Part shown: one piece after another, positions 10,845 to 24,200 of the stretch
How the letters are laid out: each line of letters opens with the position of its first letter
Position numbering within the stretch: the stretch's first letter is position 1
DNA from: Blumeriella jaapii
Lineage: Eukaryota; Ascomycota; Leotiomycetes; Helotiales; Drepanopezizaceae
NCBI GenBank assembly: GCA_009599575.1
Contig: VWND01000003.1
Span: 1,440,001-1,504,000, forward strand
Reading direction: 5' to 3'
DNA length: 64,000 bases
Notes under the pieces: generated by a model
Seen by the model: only the letters and a program-made list of their open reading frames with translations
What the model was told of the DNA's origin: nothing
Database searches by the model: none
Translations under genes and position numbers: made by a program

Positions 10845-13800
10845 TCAGGCGCTGATAACTGCCTGCAACGTAGGGAGTCGCTCATTTTCAGTTTGGCCCT
10901 CGAGCTGATACATTTCACCTTGGCTGACGGGAGAAAGTTGCTTCTCAGAGAAAGCATGCACGGCTGGTGAGGTTCCCGTTTCGGGAGTGTAGAACACGGC
11001 CTGCATTTCTTGGCTCGGTGGTCGGCCGTTACCCGCGCTCTCGTCTCCATTCTCGACGGGCGGGAGCGGTGTGCGTCTGCCTTCGGAAAAGCTGACGGCC
11101 GCATCATTATCGTCACCTTCGGAGCCGACGCACAACGCATGCCCAGCCAGCATTCGGTTCAGGTCTTTCAAGTTTTTTGCTGTGGTAGAGACTGTCGTTG
11201 CTTGTGAGCCGTGTCGCTCGTGGCCCGCATGAGGTTCGACAAGAAGGGAGTGGATGTCATCATCGGCGGTGACCGGGGATGCGAGAGAGCCTTCCTTCTG
11301 TGACTGCTTCCGTAGCCGGAGACGCTCATCGGGTGACATGCTCTGGAGCTCAGATCCAAATGTGATGACCGAAGCCTTTTTGCCATGAACGACGAAACTC
11401 CCGGTGCCTCGAGACAGCACGTCATCTTTGCCCTCTTCAGACATGCCGGCGCTCGACGAAGAGTCTTTGCCTTTCCGACTGCGCGTGTGTGTTGGGACGT
11501 GAGCGTCTCTCAGCGTACGCTGCAGGCTTCTGCGTAATTTCCCTCTGTCGAGCTTATCTTTTCCTCCCACATCTTTGCCGTCTTCGATCTCTTGTCCAGT
11601 CACGGGGCGTTTTCCTTCCGAAGTCTTGTCTGAATCGATGAGCCCTGCCTGTTCAAGGACCGCCAGTTCGGCCGCGTCAACATTCGGAGAAGAAGCACGC
11701 GTAGAGCCGCTGCTTGTCAAGGGTCTAAGACTGGCTTTGGACAGTTTGTGGGCCAGGATCGGGCTGGAAGAAAGGTTTACACTCGATAATGAAAGCTTGC
11801 GTGGAGTACGAGCATCGAAATCAAGAGGCGGAAGCTCCCATGATGCTTGCTTTTTGTGAAGGCTTGAGGTCTTGGACAGCGCTGGTGGGGTGCGGAATAT
11901 GTCGTCTATTTCTTGGTCGGGGTTTCTTGGTGACGTAAGCTGCGTCGCAGTGGATGGTCGATTGCTAGAAATGGAACCATGCGACTGTGGTGTTTGCTGT
12001 GGGGAAACGGGACTAGCCATCGAAGGCAGACGTGCAAGGCTGGCCGGCTCGGACGGGGTTTCCATCTCGAGATCATGGAGAGAACCGTTGGTATGGAGAG
12101 AACCGTCGGTATGAAGAGAGCCGTCGGGATTTTTCTCTTCCTCCAAGTCCAACCTGAGAATATCTCTGTGACATTTCAAGCGCCAAATCTCCATTCGATT
12201 CCACTTCACCTGGGCAGCCATGCGTCCGGCAGCGAGAATAACTTGCTCCCGGCTCTTGGGCTGAATTGGGGCAAGAATCTGCAGATGACGGGCATTTCTC
12301 AGTTGATCGTCTAATCGCGCCTGCTTTTCTACAAGCTTCTCTTCTGCATCGGCAATCTTTTGCAACATAATCTCGCGACGTGCTGCAAGGATGTCATGCG
12401 CCATCTTGGTGTCGATTTTGCCGCTCGTAATGGTGACCTCTCCTGTCGGAGAATTGATCGTTTTGGTTGACTGGTTGTGACTATCTAGTCGCCGGATCCC
12501 GCGAGTCTTTTGGCCGTCGTAGTGCCCGCCTACAACACCTCGCATCCTTACGCCCGAGGTTCGAAATGCAGCCGCGTAGTTGAGTTTTGCGAGCCAGTCA
12601 TTCATTTCTTGCTCATTGTCAGCGAGGAATGTCTCCTCGAAACTCCCGTGGCGAACGAATATGAAGGCATTCTTGTGCTTCTTGTAAGTGGTATCTAGCA
12701 ATGCAACTGCGTCGTCTGTCGACATAAGTGCGTCTGGTTTGAATTCCGCAAGCGGAGGCGTGAAGATGACTGCGCTTCCATCATAACCCTCTTTAAGGTG
12801 CCTCTCTTGCTGCTGCATCAAGTTCTTGATCCACGCGGTATTTCGGAAGAAGTAGAGCTGAGCACCCGTGAGGATAGCACCCCATTCTTGCCATGGAGAT
12901 TTCGTTCTCCGCTTCTTCGCGTCCTTACGCCACAGAAGTCCAACTTTCGTAATTTTGATGTCGACGATACCTTGCTGAGCTTCGTCTGGGTTGTTGAGGG
13001 TCTTGTCGTTCATGAAAGCGTCGGGTCGTGATCTAGCGGAAACGATTTGTAGAATTCCTGTTCGGAAAAAAGTCCTTTGCAGGTCTTGTAAATTTAACGA
13101 CGCAGCCGTTCCCAAATAAGTGTAAGGTTCTTCTAAGCACATGACGTCCTTGAGGTTCGGCCTCAGCGTGTCAAGCTTGCTGTCAATTATGAGAGTGTAG
13201 GGATCGACAGGTTCTTTGGAAGGGCGCTTGGTAGGATCCGCAGCTCCACGAGGGAACATCGACGACTTCTTCTTCAACTTGTGCTGGATGATGCGCTCGC
13301 CGTTGATGTCGATATCATCCTCAACATGGATGAAAGGTGTGTACGAGATGTTGTCATAGAAGCACTCCAGAATCTCATCGAAGATACCTTCTCCCCGGGT
13401 GTTCTTCAGGTAATCCGGCTTCTGCATCTTATGCTTGTTGTTCTTGTTGAACACGTCCGTGTGTAAGATGAGAAGCGAAAAAGCAATGAAATATGCCTGG
13501 TCAGGAGACGCATATATTCCAGGATTGCATTCGTGATACCGGTTCGCGAATCCTTGGAGGCACCTGTCGATCTGCTGGGTTTCCTTTGGCAGCTCGACTT
13601 CCATGAGCAATTTTCTAATTGCCATATCCATTGGATCACCGAAAAACCCGAAGCCACGCATATAACTTCGCAATACTGACTGAGAAAATTGGTCCGTGCC
13701 TTTAGATAACACGCTAGCGACGACGCCTCTGCTAACTGCTTCTTCCAGGCGAACGAGGTATTTTGCAGGCGTGTCATCTTCGTATCGTTCTGGCAAAACG

Positions 13801-15299
13801 ATCGGTGCTTCTCTGCGCACTTGTATCGAGTTCTTCTTGGAAGAGTTGGAGCCCGGAGTCGCCAGACCAGAGCCGTGATGATGAAAGGGAGGCTCTGAAT
13901 TTTGCCTTAGTCGATGAGACAAGCCGAAGAGATCACCGAAGCTTTTTCTGCCAGTGGAAGTCGAAGTCCGCGTTGATGGCAAGGGAGGCGTTGGCAATGC
14001 TTCATCGGTAGGCGTGTTTCGCAGGGAGCTCAAGGTTGACGATCTGCTTCGCGGATCATGCATTGTATGGGAAGGCGAAGATTTGGTAGAGGCAGCTGAG
14101 CCGTTTCGCAACAGTGGCGTACCAGGCGCCGCAGCCAACGCATTCGACACCTTGACGAGGGCAAAACTTGGATTGAATGGCGAATGAAGGGTAGGCGAGG
14201 AGCCCTGGTTTGCGACATCATCAGCAGAAGGAGACCGCAGTGCTTTCAGGGCAGGAGATTCTGTTCCTGGAGTCCTCAGAAAGGCGGGGGGAGAGCGAGC
14301 AGCTGCGAGCGATTGGGACGAGCCCTGGATATTAGACTTTTGTGGAAGGTGGGATAGATCAAAGAACGGAGTGGGCTTTCGGCGGCGAGGGAGACGGAAG
14401 AAAGTTGTGGTGGTCTGGATGGTATGGGTGGTGGTCGTGGTACTGCCATACACTCCGTTGTCGCCCGAACTACCATCCGATCTGGAGGACTCCGATGTGC
14501 GAGAGGCAGGAAGAGCCAAGGTAGAATTGCCTTCGTCACCATAGGCCGGAGGATAGTTACCAACCTGTGTAGATGGACGCTCAGGCTGATCAAATGTGAC
14601 TTTGGCCTTGTCTCCGGATGTGTCCGGCCCAGACATGGTCTTTCTCCGCTGCATCTTTTCTCTCCGTGACACTGGTCGTTGCAGTGGATCTCCCGATTTA
14701 CTACCCGCTTGAGTTCCTTTTCCGTCTGCCTTTGATTTTTTCTTGGTCGGTCGTGCTCCGTTGGCATCAAATGTCGGGGCAGTGGTGATGATTTCGGGGG
14801 CTATCGCGTTCTTGTCAGTCTCCCCACAGACCAAGAGAGGGTGCTTCAGGTTCGTACGTGGTGCAGGCAGAGGATGGGCTTCGGCTTCGGCCTGAGCTTG
14901 CAAGCGCGCTACCATGTGTCAGCAATCTGGTAGGTCCAACCCAAGGAACGAATCCGTACCTCTGGTCGCAAGCTGAGGGTCCGAGGCGTGCCGAAACCTT
15001 AGCATACTGAAGCGCACATGCTTGTGACTCTCATCTTGAATCGGAGGTGAGGTTGAGCGACGCGAGGACACGCAAGCGCCCTCGGCGGGCTTTCCTGCGG
15101 TGAGCGCTCCGTCCAGGGCGGATGTTGGTGACAACAAATCCGCGACGGACGCATGCCGAGGAAGTGGCTCGCTCGCTCTGCTCTCGCTCGTCGGCACTAC
15201 TGGGTTGCTGGAAGACTCGACGGAGTAGAAGCTGTGTCGTCGACCGTCGGAGCTGTTCGCCGGACCTCTGCGACGCAAAAACCCGTGCATGAGAGGCAT
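10845..15299 (-). CDS. Sec7-domain ARF guanine-nucleotide exchange factor with PH domain
   Basis: Large regulator of ARF GTPases at Golgi/endosomal or plasma membranes, similar in layout to yeast Syt1. Exon 1 is 15299-14960 and exon 2 is 14908-10845, separated by a 51-nt intron whose phase-1 junction forms an Ala codon; total 1467 aa. Residues 1 to about 480 are Ser/Thr/Pro-rich and probably disordered. The Sec7 domain spans about 488-643 and keeps the glutamic finger region (ELPKETQQIDR). A PH domain follows at about 760-900, then a short coiled coil. A triplicated GSLHT/GSLHD motif lies in the linker (near 12075-12125). The long C-terminal tail is low complexity. The second exon is open over 4 kb without an indel, unlike several genes to the right. 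Confidence 0.93.
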
Positions 15300-16320
15300 G
15301 GCGAGAGGTGCGAAGGCAGCATCGATTTCTACGTATCGAGGGAGGACGGGGACATTTGCGACCGGCAGTGATTGATGTGTTTTGTTGTTGATCAGACGAC
15401 GATGGACTCGGGGCTGGGGGGATCCTTGCGTGCAAACGAGTGACTACGATGCCGTCGAGGCCGTGGTGATGGATGAAGGCGTGGGGAGGTGAAGACGGGG
15501 TGAGGCGTGGTGAGGCGTGGTGCGGAGGGTCTGGTATGGAGGTGAGGCTGAGGTGAGGTGAGGTGAGGTGAGGTGAGGGAGGATGGAACTGAGTGAGCAT
15601 CAATTAAGATGTCATAGGAGGGGCCGAGGGCGTTGGGCGTTGGGCGTAGTTGCAACTGTGATCGTGGTTTGGCCGTACCGTAGCTGCATTGGGATTGGGT
15701 TGGCCTGATTAATGTGAAAGAGATAGAGAGCACGGCCAGGGCGCGGCGGAGCGGGGAGGGATGGGGTGGAGTGGGGCGGGGCGGAGACGGGGGCTTGGCG
15801 CCAGGCGTTCGGCGTGTGGGGGAACCTCGTATTGACATACTTCTACAGTACTGTTCTGTATGTTCTGTATGTACAGTACAGTACAGCTCACGATCTAGGA
15901 GTATCTGGTTCCTACGGCCCGAGTCGCGTACGTACCATACCGATGATGGAAATGCTGACGGGCTGATTGCGTCTCACGCATCATGCAGCTTTCGGTTCAA
16001 CGGCCACGGTTAGCTTCAGCCAGCCAGCCAGCCCGCCCGCCCGCCCGCCCGTCCTCAGCCGCATCGTCACCAGCCACGGTGATTCCAGCCACCGCGCGAC
16101 TCCCACCCCACCTCCCCGCAACCTCCGAGCTTGGCGTCTACAGTACTATACAGTATTGTACTACGGTACTGTACTGTCGTGTGTGAGCCGCTTTCTTTCT
16201 TTTTCTTTCTTCCTCTCTCTCTCTCTCTCTCTCTCTCAACCCCAACTTCTCGCACGCCTGCTTCAACCTCATCGACCCCCCAATGTCATCGTGACAGATG
16301 CTCCCATCTAGCCTCTAGCC
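15300..16320. promoter_or_regulatory. Divergent intergenic region between the Sec7-PH gene and ECM14
   Basis: About 1 kb separates the two divergently transcribed genes. It holds AGGTG/GGTGA repeats (15545-15585), ACAGT pentamer clusters (15846-15890, 16139-16180) and a TTTC/CT pyrimidine tract (16190-16235) just ahead of ECM14. No gene is seen. Confidence 0.45.
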
Positions 16321-18140
16321 ATGCAAGCTCGCACTCGACCTGTACAGCCTACGCTCCTTTCTCCTACTTCTCCCTCTGCTCTTCTTCTTCTGCGCCGCGC
16401 CCATTGCTGCGACTCCCGGGCCCGACACGGAGAACACCCAGTTTTCGACATCCCAGCGTCGTGCCAGCGTCTTTCCTCAGTGGACATGGCTTCGCGATAC
16501 CGCCATACAGTTCTGGTTCGGCGCGCCAGCCGCGACACAGGTCGAGCCTAGAAAGCCCACCTCGTCCCTTTCGCAGTTATCGGGTTCGCCGCTGCCCTCG
16601 ACGCTGCTGGCGAAATACGGTGGGAACGTAGTCCTGCGCTTCAATCTGAGCACTGCCGCCGAGGAGGGCGCGCTGGCAGAGGCGGCCGACACGCTGTTCT
16701 TGGATGTGTGGGAGTTCAACAACAACTGGGCAGATATCCGGCTCCGGGAGGATGATGTAGGTCGGGTGGCGTGAGCTTGCCGTGCAGCACTGATCTTCAT
16801 CGCAGATTCCATCGCTTCTCGGTCTTCTCCCGGACTCGTTGCAAAGGGCATACGCGAACCTCATGCCAGATCTGGCCAAAAACATCTTGCAAACCTACCC
16901 TTCCGTCGCGTTCGCTCAGCCAGAACCGGCTCCGCTGCGCATGGATCGCTCGTCCACACCCAGTGCAACGCTATCGGGCATGAGTAACAACATTTTCTTT
17001 CAGGACTATCGACCATACTCGGTCATCGTTCCATGGATGAAGCTCATGGCATCGATGTTCTCCACGCATGTGCGGATGATCAGCATTGGCACGACGTACG
17101 AGGGACGGGAGATTCAAGCACTCCGAATCGGCGTGTCGCCTAATCTCGGCCGCAATGGTGATAGACAGGAGCGGCCAACGATCCTCATATCTGGCGGCTT
17201 CCACGCTCGAGAATGGGTATCGGTGAGCACGGTGACCTACATCGCATGGTCACTCATCACTTCGTATGGGAAGTCGCCCGCCATGACCAAGCTCTTGCAA
17301 CAGTTTGACTTCGTTCTCATTCCAACTGCGAATCCCGATGGCTACATCTTCACGTGGGAGAACGATCGGTTGTGGAGAAAGAACCGACAGCCAACCAGCC
17401 TGCGGTTCTGTCGTGGGCTTGACCTGGACCGTACATTTGGATTTGAATGGGATGGGACGACATACCAGAGTAACCCGTGTTCGGAGAGCTTTCCCGGCGA
17501 GGAACCATTCCAGGCCGTCGAATCCCACAGGCTGGCCGCATGGGCACAGAACGAGACCGACCACAACGGTGTGAGGTTTGTCGGGTTTCTGGACCTCCAC
17601 TCGTACTCGCAGCAGGTCTTGTATCCATACTCATACTCATGCTCTGCCGATCCTCCGAGTTTGGAGAACCTGGAGGAGCTGGGCATGGGACTCGCCAAAG
17701 CGATACGCATCTCGAGCGGTGAGCAGTACAGCGTGGCCTCCGCTTGTGAAGGAGCGACCTCGTCCCGCAGGGCCAAGAGCCCGAGCAAAACGCAACGCAT
17801 GGAAACTGGCGGCGGGTCCGCGATAGACTGGTTCTACCACGAGATGCAGGTCCGGTACAGCTACCAGATCAAACTGCGCGATACTGGTAGCTACGGCTTC
17901 CTGCTCCCCCGCGAAAACATTGTGCCGACCGGAGAAGAGGCCTTCAATGCGGTGAAGTACTTTGGTGACTTCTTGCTGGGAAACCGAGGCATCGAGACTG
18001 CCCTCTTCCCCGAGATGCACCACGGCAGGGAGGAAAGGGAGAAGGCGGAAGAGGAGCCGGCCAGGATTGTCGGGGTCGGGGGGGACGAGGCCATGGAAGA
18101 GAATGGTAATTGGGAACTGAGAAGAAAGCGTAGAAGATGA
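16321..18140 (+). CDS. ecm14: Ecm14-type inactive metallocarboxypeptidase, secreted (one-base indel near the start)
   Basis: Member of the M14 zinc carboxypeptidase family, secretory-pathway pseudoenzyme group linked to the cell wall. Exons are 16321-16756 and 16806-18140; the 49-nt intron falls before [13 protein letters not shown]. The zinc ligands are present ([13 protein letters not shown]). The catalytic glutamate of active enzymes is Lys in [12 protein letters not shown], as expected for Ecm14. The frame of exon 1 starts with a strong signal peptide ([17 protein letters not shown]) but has no in-frame ATG: an ATG at 16298 is cut off by TAG 16316. ATG 16321 joins the signal-peptide frame exactly if one A of the AA at 16325-16326 is extra, which gives 589 aa, the normal family length. 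Likely sequencing indel or a damaged start; the rest is intact. Confidence 0.88.
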
Positions 18141-19860
18141 AACGCTCCTCCTGGCTTTTGATGCTTTTCCGGCGTTCTTTAGGGACGGGTACGACCCCGC
18201 GTGGCTCGGGCGGGAGATGGCCGCTGGCGCATGGAGTTGCAGTACTCGTCATTCATGGTGCATGGAGAAAACGAACCATGGCCCGGGTGGGAAGAAGTCG
18301 GTTCGAGGCTCTTCGGGAAGAACAGAACATCCATAATACCAACGCCGCTACAGTACTACATCCATCCTCATCCCGTGCTTCGAGTGCCCAAGAGCGCCCC
18401 AGTTCGCATCTGCTCGTCCTGTCCTGTCCTGTGCAGCAATGCTGTACGTACGTACCTACGTACGTACCTTACGTACTGTACTGTACTGTACATAGGTACA
18501 GAACGATACGAAGCGCAGAGGAAAGGACTCGACGCGCCGAGACATCTCCGCTTCCGACTCGTCGTGTCGTGTCGTGTCCTGTACAGTATGTGTACAGCAA
18601 TCGACACTCGAAAGGCCTCACCGCCCATCACGCACAACAGGCCAGCAGATCCCAGGGCCCGGGGCCCAGATCGCTGGGACGCGCGCGCTACAGGATTGTA
18701 CTGTACAGTACAGAACGTACACAGATACAGTGCAGTGCAGTACAGTACACCTCTGCAGGCGAAGCAGTGTGTACCGTACCGTACCGTACATGCTGTCGGC
18801 GCTGCTGCGATGCTGCGATGCTCCGGCCCGCGAGCGCGGAAAGGGGGGCCGCGTCTCGTCTGCGGCTGAGGAGTCTCTCCCCGGCGGGTTCCACGCGGTT
18901 GGTTGTGTTGTCTCGCTGGCAGGCTGGGTCGGTCGGTCGGTCGGTCGACGACCCTTTTCTGCGACGGGCTGTACTGCACTGCACTGCACTGTAGGTATGT
19001 ACGGTACGGTACGGTACGTGCAACAGGGCAGAAGCCGTCGTGCCCGGCCTTCTTCCATCGCTGCTGCCACTGGTCGGCTCGTGGATCGCGAGAGTGCGAT
19101 GTGCAACTAGAAAGAGAGGGAGAGAGGGAGAGAAGGGAGGGGGCGCGACAGGGCCCAGGTGCGATCGATGGATGATGATGCTGCGGCGGGCGAGGGAGGG
19201 AGGGAGGGAGGGAGGGAGGGACATACAATATAGTACTACTGTACTGTATGTACTGTCCTGACTGTACTGTGCAAGAAGACGCTTGCGTGTGTCCTACAGA
19301 ACTGTACCCGGCGAGGTAGGGAGGGCGATACGAGCAATGCACACGACCACGACGGCGGTATGTACAGTAGGTACAGTATGTGCCTCACCTGTGATTCAGA
19401 GGGCATCCGGTGAGAACCCTGAGATCCCTCGTTCTCGATGGTGGTGGTGGTGGTGGCACCTGTGGTCAATACAATACTGTAGGTCGACGACTAGCTTGCG
19501 ACAGACAGCATCTCAACAACAAAGGTACTGACTGTGCCGAGCGACTGACTGTATGTACGGTATACATTGTATGTAGTATGGCTAATGTTCACAAACCCTT
19601 CCACGAGGCGGAAGTACCAGGTGCCATCAGATGCCGTCGAAATCTCTCTCGCGAAAAGGTCCGAGTTTCAAGTATTTCTTCACTCTCGTCACCAGCGCCT
19701 CGTTGATCAATTTCGTACACTCCCATCCTTTCAAGGCTCCCAGCCAGGTTGCGAGCACGTTTCGCAACACCAGAACTCCCTCGACCAACATGGTATCACA
19801 CAAAACGAGGCACGACATGCGCGAGAACGCCAATCAAAGAGGTTCCCCCACACTAAGATC
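18141..19860. other. Intergenic region packed with GTAC-centred microsatellites
   Basis: There is 1.7 kb with no supportable gene. It contains ACAGT/ACTGT pentamers (18350-18600, 18698-18790, 18972-19020, 19238-19275, 19362-19378), GTACC and GGTAC runs, a GGTC run (18930-18946) and a GGGA run (19190-19220). Overlapping long ORFs on both strands are repeat-derived. Confidence 0.6.
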
Positions 19861-21250
19861 CTACAAGCCGGCAAGCCGGCGAGCTCGATCCCCGGTCGTC
19901 GGGATAGGCTTCTCAAGCCTCAAACACCAAAACAGCAGGTCTTCTAAAGGCAGCAGGGCGAGAAAGACCCAGTTACACAGAAATGCAGCAATCACGACGA
20001 AGAAAGACACGCACGCGTCAAGATAATAGTGGTTGGCGGTGGCCACGATGGTAATCAAAATCCAAGAGGGATAGCCGATGGCGATAAGGAGATAGAAGAG
20101 TTGCCACGGCTTCGACTTGCGCGACTCCCCGGCCTCGAGCGACTTCCGGAAGACGCCAGAGTGGTACAGCATGGTGCAGCCGATGCAAAAGGAGTATCCG
20201 AAGTGCATGGACGGCATCGCGGCGAGGGAATTGACGTACTTCCCGCTCATCCACACGCTCTCGGCGTTGTTGTGTCCGACGCTGTCGAGGAATCCGTACT
20301 CGCGGGGGAGCAACCGGGGAGGCATGCATGGGAAGAGAATGAAAATCGTGAAGGCGAAAAGGTTAGTGAGGGTCATGGTTCGTCGGACGATAGAGAACGT
20401 ATTGAAGGATGGGGCGACATAGTAGTACCACGCGATGAACCTGAACAAGGGTCAGCCATAGAAAAAATCAACAATAAAAATTAAGAAAATAAAAATTGCT
20501 CCCCTCACAACCAGCTGGAGAACCTACCCCACGGTCCCAGGAATGTGGATCAGAGCATATGAGCGGTTCAAGACGGTCAGGAACGTCTGATGTCCATGCA
20601 TGAACCACTGCTGCACATCCCGTTCGTGTACGGGCCACAGGAAGCTCGCCCAAGAGTCCTGCTCGAATTCTAAAATCGACAGGCCGTGATCTTGCGCAAC
20701 GTCCCAGATGCCGGTCTTCGAGAACAACGCTTGCGAGGTGAGGCTCGTACAGCGATAGAACCCATAGGTGATGATCCAGTAAAACATCTCCATCAGGAAC
20801 GGGAACTTCTGCATGATCCGACTGTGTAGATGGCTCGCGAATCGCGCGGTATTTGGCGTGTAGATCGTGGCTCCGCAGCATCGTCTCTTTTTCGGCGGGT
20901 TCTTCATCGAGGACATCGACTCGTCGTCATCGTCGTCGTCATCGTCGTTGGTAATCCTATACTCCCGAGCGAGGAGGTCATCAGAGGAACAGGCCGAGTC
21001 CGGGTCATCGTCCAATAGTCCAGCGCGTCTCCCTCTTCCAAGTAGACGATAAGTTCTCCTCCTCGTCAGCACCATCGATCCAACCAGTATGCTGGCAACC
21101 ATCTGCGTTATCGAGTCAGCCTGGCCTTGCGACTCCCTTTGCGCGGCGGCATCTTACAACTGGCTCTCCCCATTTCGGTAGCACCCAGGCTGGAGCCGAG
21201 TTCCATTCCGGCTCTTCCCACGGAACTGTGCTCAGGGAATGGTTCGACAT
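19861..21250 (-). CDS. PAP2/Aur1-type inositolphosphotransferase-like membrane protein
   Basis: Integral membrane protein with a PAP2-like (Aur1/Ipt1-type) phosphotransferase domain, so a lipid phosphatase or phosphotransferase is likely; the substrate is unknown. Exons are 21250-21158, 21102-20528 and 20440-19861 (415 aa). Intron 1 has a GTAAGA donor, a CTGAC branch site and a CAG acceptor, which fixes the short first exon starting MSNHSLST. Intron 2 has a GTAGGT donor and joins GTVG to FIAWYYY. The catalytic motifs are PSMHFGYSF (near residue 300) and NHYYLDACVS (near 360), with several hydrophobic helices around them. A short Asp-rich run (about residues 80-90) precedes the first motif region. 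Convergent or downstream neighbours give no pathway hint. Confidence 0.88.
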
Positions 21251-24200
21251 GTTGGTCACTGTTCTGCCTTTCGGTCTCTGCACTCTGGGCTGGTTACGCG
21301 CTGATCCGAATGGTACCGTTCCAACGTTGGCCCTTCGATGCGAGAGCGTCGATGTCTGTTTACCTTGTGAAAGGAGTGATCGTTGCGTCAGAAGAAGCAG
21401 AAGCGGCGAGGGTGATGGCGATAATGATAAAGCGGTAGACTCCGAGGCGAAAAGAAATTCGTCCGATCAGGAGATCATCTCTCGCCCATGTACGGAAGAC
21501 GGAGACTCGAACACACAGGACAAACAAGAAGGCGACGAGTGCGCCGTTCTCACGTCAAACGAAGGAGAGGCGCGACGATAGGGGCGGAGCGGGGGGGTTA
21601 AAGTAATATCTTTGCGGAGTCTTGGCAGGGACGGGGATCCTTGTTTTGAGGCCAAGAGTGCTTAGTACATTCTGACTGTAGGAGCGATGGCCCGAGTTGA
21701 GCAAGGTCGTTTTTACGCGAGCTACATGTGTACATACAGTACAGTGCAGTGCCGTACACACAGTAAAGTACAGACTCTCGACAGCTCATCTCGCCACACC
21801 ACGCCGCAATGTATAGCATCAATCCCATGGTGTCCTTGACTTCCACCCGCTCTCACGTCCCAACGCGGCAGACGACATCTGTGCATAGCACGGGCTTTCA
21901 ACCCTACGAGTCTGTGCTCTTCGCGCTGCCGCATCCTCAAGTTACTTACAGTACCTACCGTACAGTAGCTCGGTGGCATCTTTCTCTCGGCGTGAGGACG
22001 GCCCCTTTCAACCTAGCTTAGCCAGTTCATCGAAGTCGGAAAGTGGGCGGGCTTTGGAGCAAGTCAAAGTCCAAATCAAAGGCTGAGCTCCGGAGAGGTC
22101 CGAAATCCCTAAGTGCCGAAAGGCTGTAGAGTGAAGGCTGTGAATACTTCGCATGTCACCTGGGCTTAGATCTTGAAGTAGCGATGATAGCTCGAGTTTC
22201 TGAAGAAAAGTTCCCCGAACAACCCTTGATGAAGTCAACGAGGCTGTCTCATCGGCTAAAAACAGTAGCAGCATCTCACAGAACTCCAGCTATGACCCAA
22301 TGGGTACGAAGAAGCCTGCTACGAAGATCTCACACGACTTATTCCAGGGCCCGGTAGGTCCACTACTATCTGTCCCACACAAAACATACATGCGGATCAC
22401 ACCCCGGCCCTCGAAGACCCAGAGTCGTGAAACCCGAGATGGGACATCCTTCTACCCGGAAACGAAAAACATGGTACATTTCGCCCCTTCCTTTCTTCTT
22501 CCTCCCTTGCAAAACCGCTATACGAGATCAAGTCTCTATTCCTCTGAGAGCATTCCTGCTCTCGGTGTGTGTGTGGCTCAGAGAGTCAAAGCGGTAGGGG
22601 GTGGCGGCTTAATATCCCCATCTTTCTATTTCGCTCTGAAGACAACATCTAGGTGGAGCGAGGTGAGTTATGGCTTTCGGAGTCCTTGCTGCTTCTTGGG
22701 AGAAGCCCACTGTTCTCGAGATGGTGGGTTGGGGAAGAACAAGAGGAGGAGAATTCGACGGGCATCATTACAGCCGCGATAGAGAGGTGAATATAAAACC
22801 TTGTTGTAGCCTGGCTGCCTGAGAAGCGATGCAGAAGCATATGCTAGCTTTGAGAGTCGCTTGCTCCAGAATAGTGGACTGGTGGCTGTAGCTCTTGAAA
22901 TCCGTGACAGTTCGGCAAAACGAAGATTTGTTCTCGCCTAGTGGAAGAGACACCGTGCACTCCTTCATGTTGGGCAACGTAATAGCGACGACATATTAAT
23001 GTATCGTCAACTTCACTCGAATTTATTCTAGAAAGAGCTACTTGTCCAATTCGCCGGTTTCTCTTCGTGGTGCTAAGTTACACGGAATGTCGAAAAATCT
23101 GCCAGAGATCCGTCTCTAGTTTTCTTCGTAGTACCAATTGAAGAATATCATTCTTCTTACTGCAAGCAGGTATTGCCTAAGATACCGAACAAGCCTGCTA
23201 ACTACACACGATCAAAGTAGAAGTGGCGCGAATAAACGCCAGGGAGAGTCCTGCTCCTGGAATTGGGGGCTGGATACACACGGCGGATCTGTACCGAGAC
23301 GACCCAAACATCGCCGTTCACAATGTGTTGGTTGAGCGCAACTCACAAACAGGTGTTAGATTGCTATTAGTCTTGGGGTTTTCAAGAAGCTTGCCTTTTT
23401 TTTCTTCTGAAGATTGATTGAAACAAAAACTGATCGATGCTAAATATCTATTGGAGGCGTACGCAGATGACATAACGTTACCTCCCGGTCTGACTTCACC
23501 CTTCTTCTTCTACTCATAGGTTGAAGCAATGGTGTTGCGAATGACAACATTCGCCAATCAACGAGAGTCGACGCACCTTCCGAAATAGCCGTTGTGCACC
23601 GCACGCCAAGACTTTCCTTCGAGCCTCTTTGTATACAAGCTTCATTCCCTGAGTTCAATCAAGAACGGCACTATACACCTTTCTGGACTTTCTCCATCTC
23701 CAATAACTCTGATCCAAAGTTGTCCCATGAGAGAATCACGACACTAACTGACCATGAGTTATCCAGTGTTATATCCAGAAACAAAATTTAAAGGAGTTGA
23801 TTGAGCCACTCTAGCTCCCCGTAAGGATGGCGGATTTCGATAACCACTAAACTGTATCCCAGGCTTAACTTCGTTGATTCACAGATATCCGGCTAGGTGG
23901 TTTACGAGTCGTTCCTCAGTCAAAACATGTTTGTCAAGAGCCCTCGACTTGAGACTCTTCTCTCTGTAACAGTTGACTTCAAGTGTGTTCGCTACTAAAA
24001 GCATAAACGATATACGACTCCCAGTCAGATTGGCAAGAGTATCTGCAGAGCTCGAGTACGGCCATCGACACATGTGTCAAGAACTCCGGTGGAGATGTGA
24101 TAACATTATTCGTGAACCCAACACTATAAGGCGGAGAGCACATCTGATAGTCAGATGAATCATGTATGTCCCTAACAAAATCCTCCATTACGTCCCCTTT

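Noticed and set aside
18368..19342. 324-codon minus-strand frame in the pentamer-rich region
   Set aside because: It is translated microsatellite (YCTVQ, RYVRY-type repeats) with no domain.
21390..21570. Hydrophobic minus-strand frame upstream of the PAP2 gene
   Set aside because: It looks like a membrane helix pair but has no Met and an in-frame TGA just upstream; the PAP2 gene already has a complete first exon at 21250.
22300..22782. 160-codon plus-strand frame in the gene-free stretch
   Set aside because: No domain, no splice partners and no typical start context were found.
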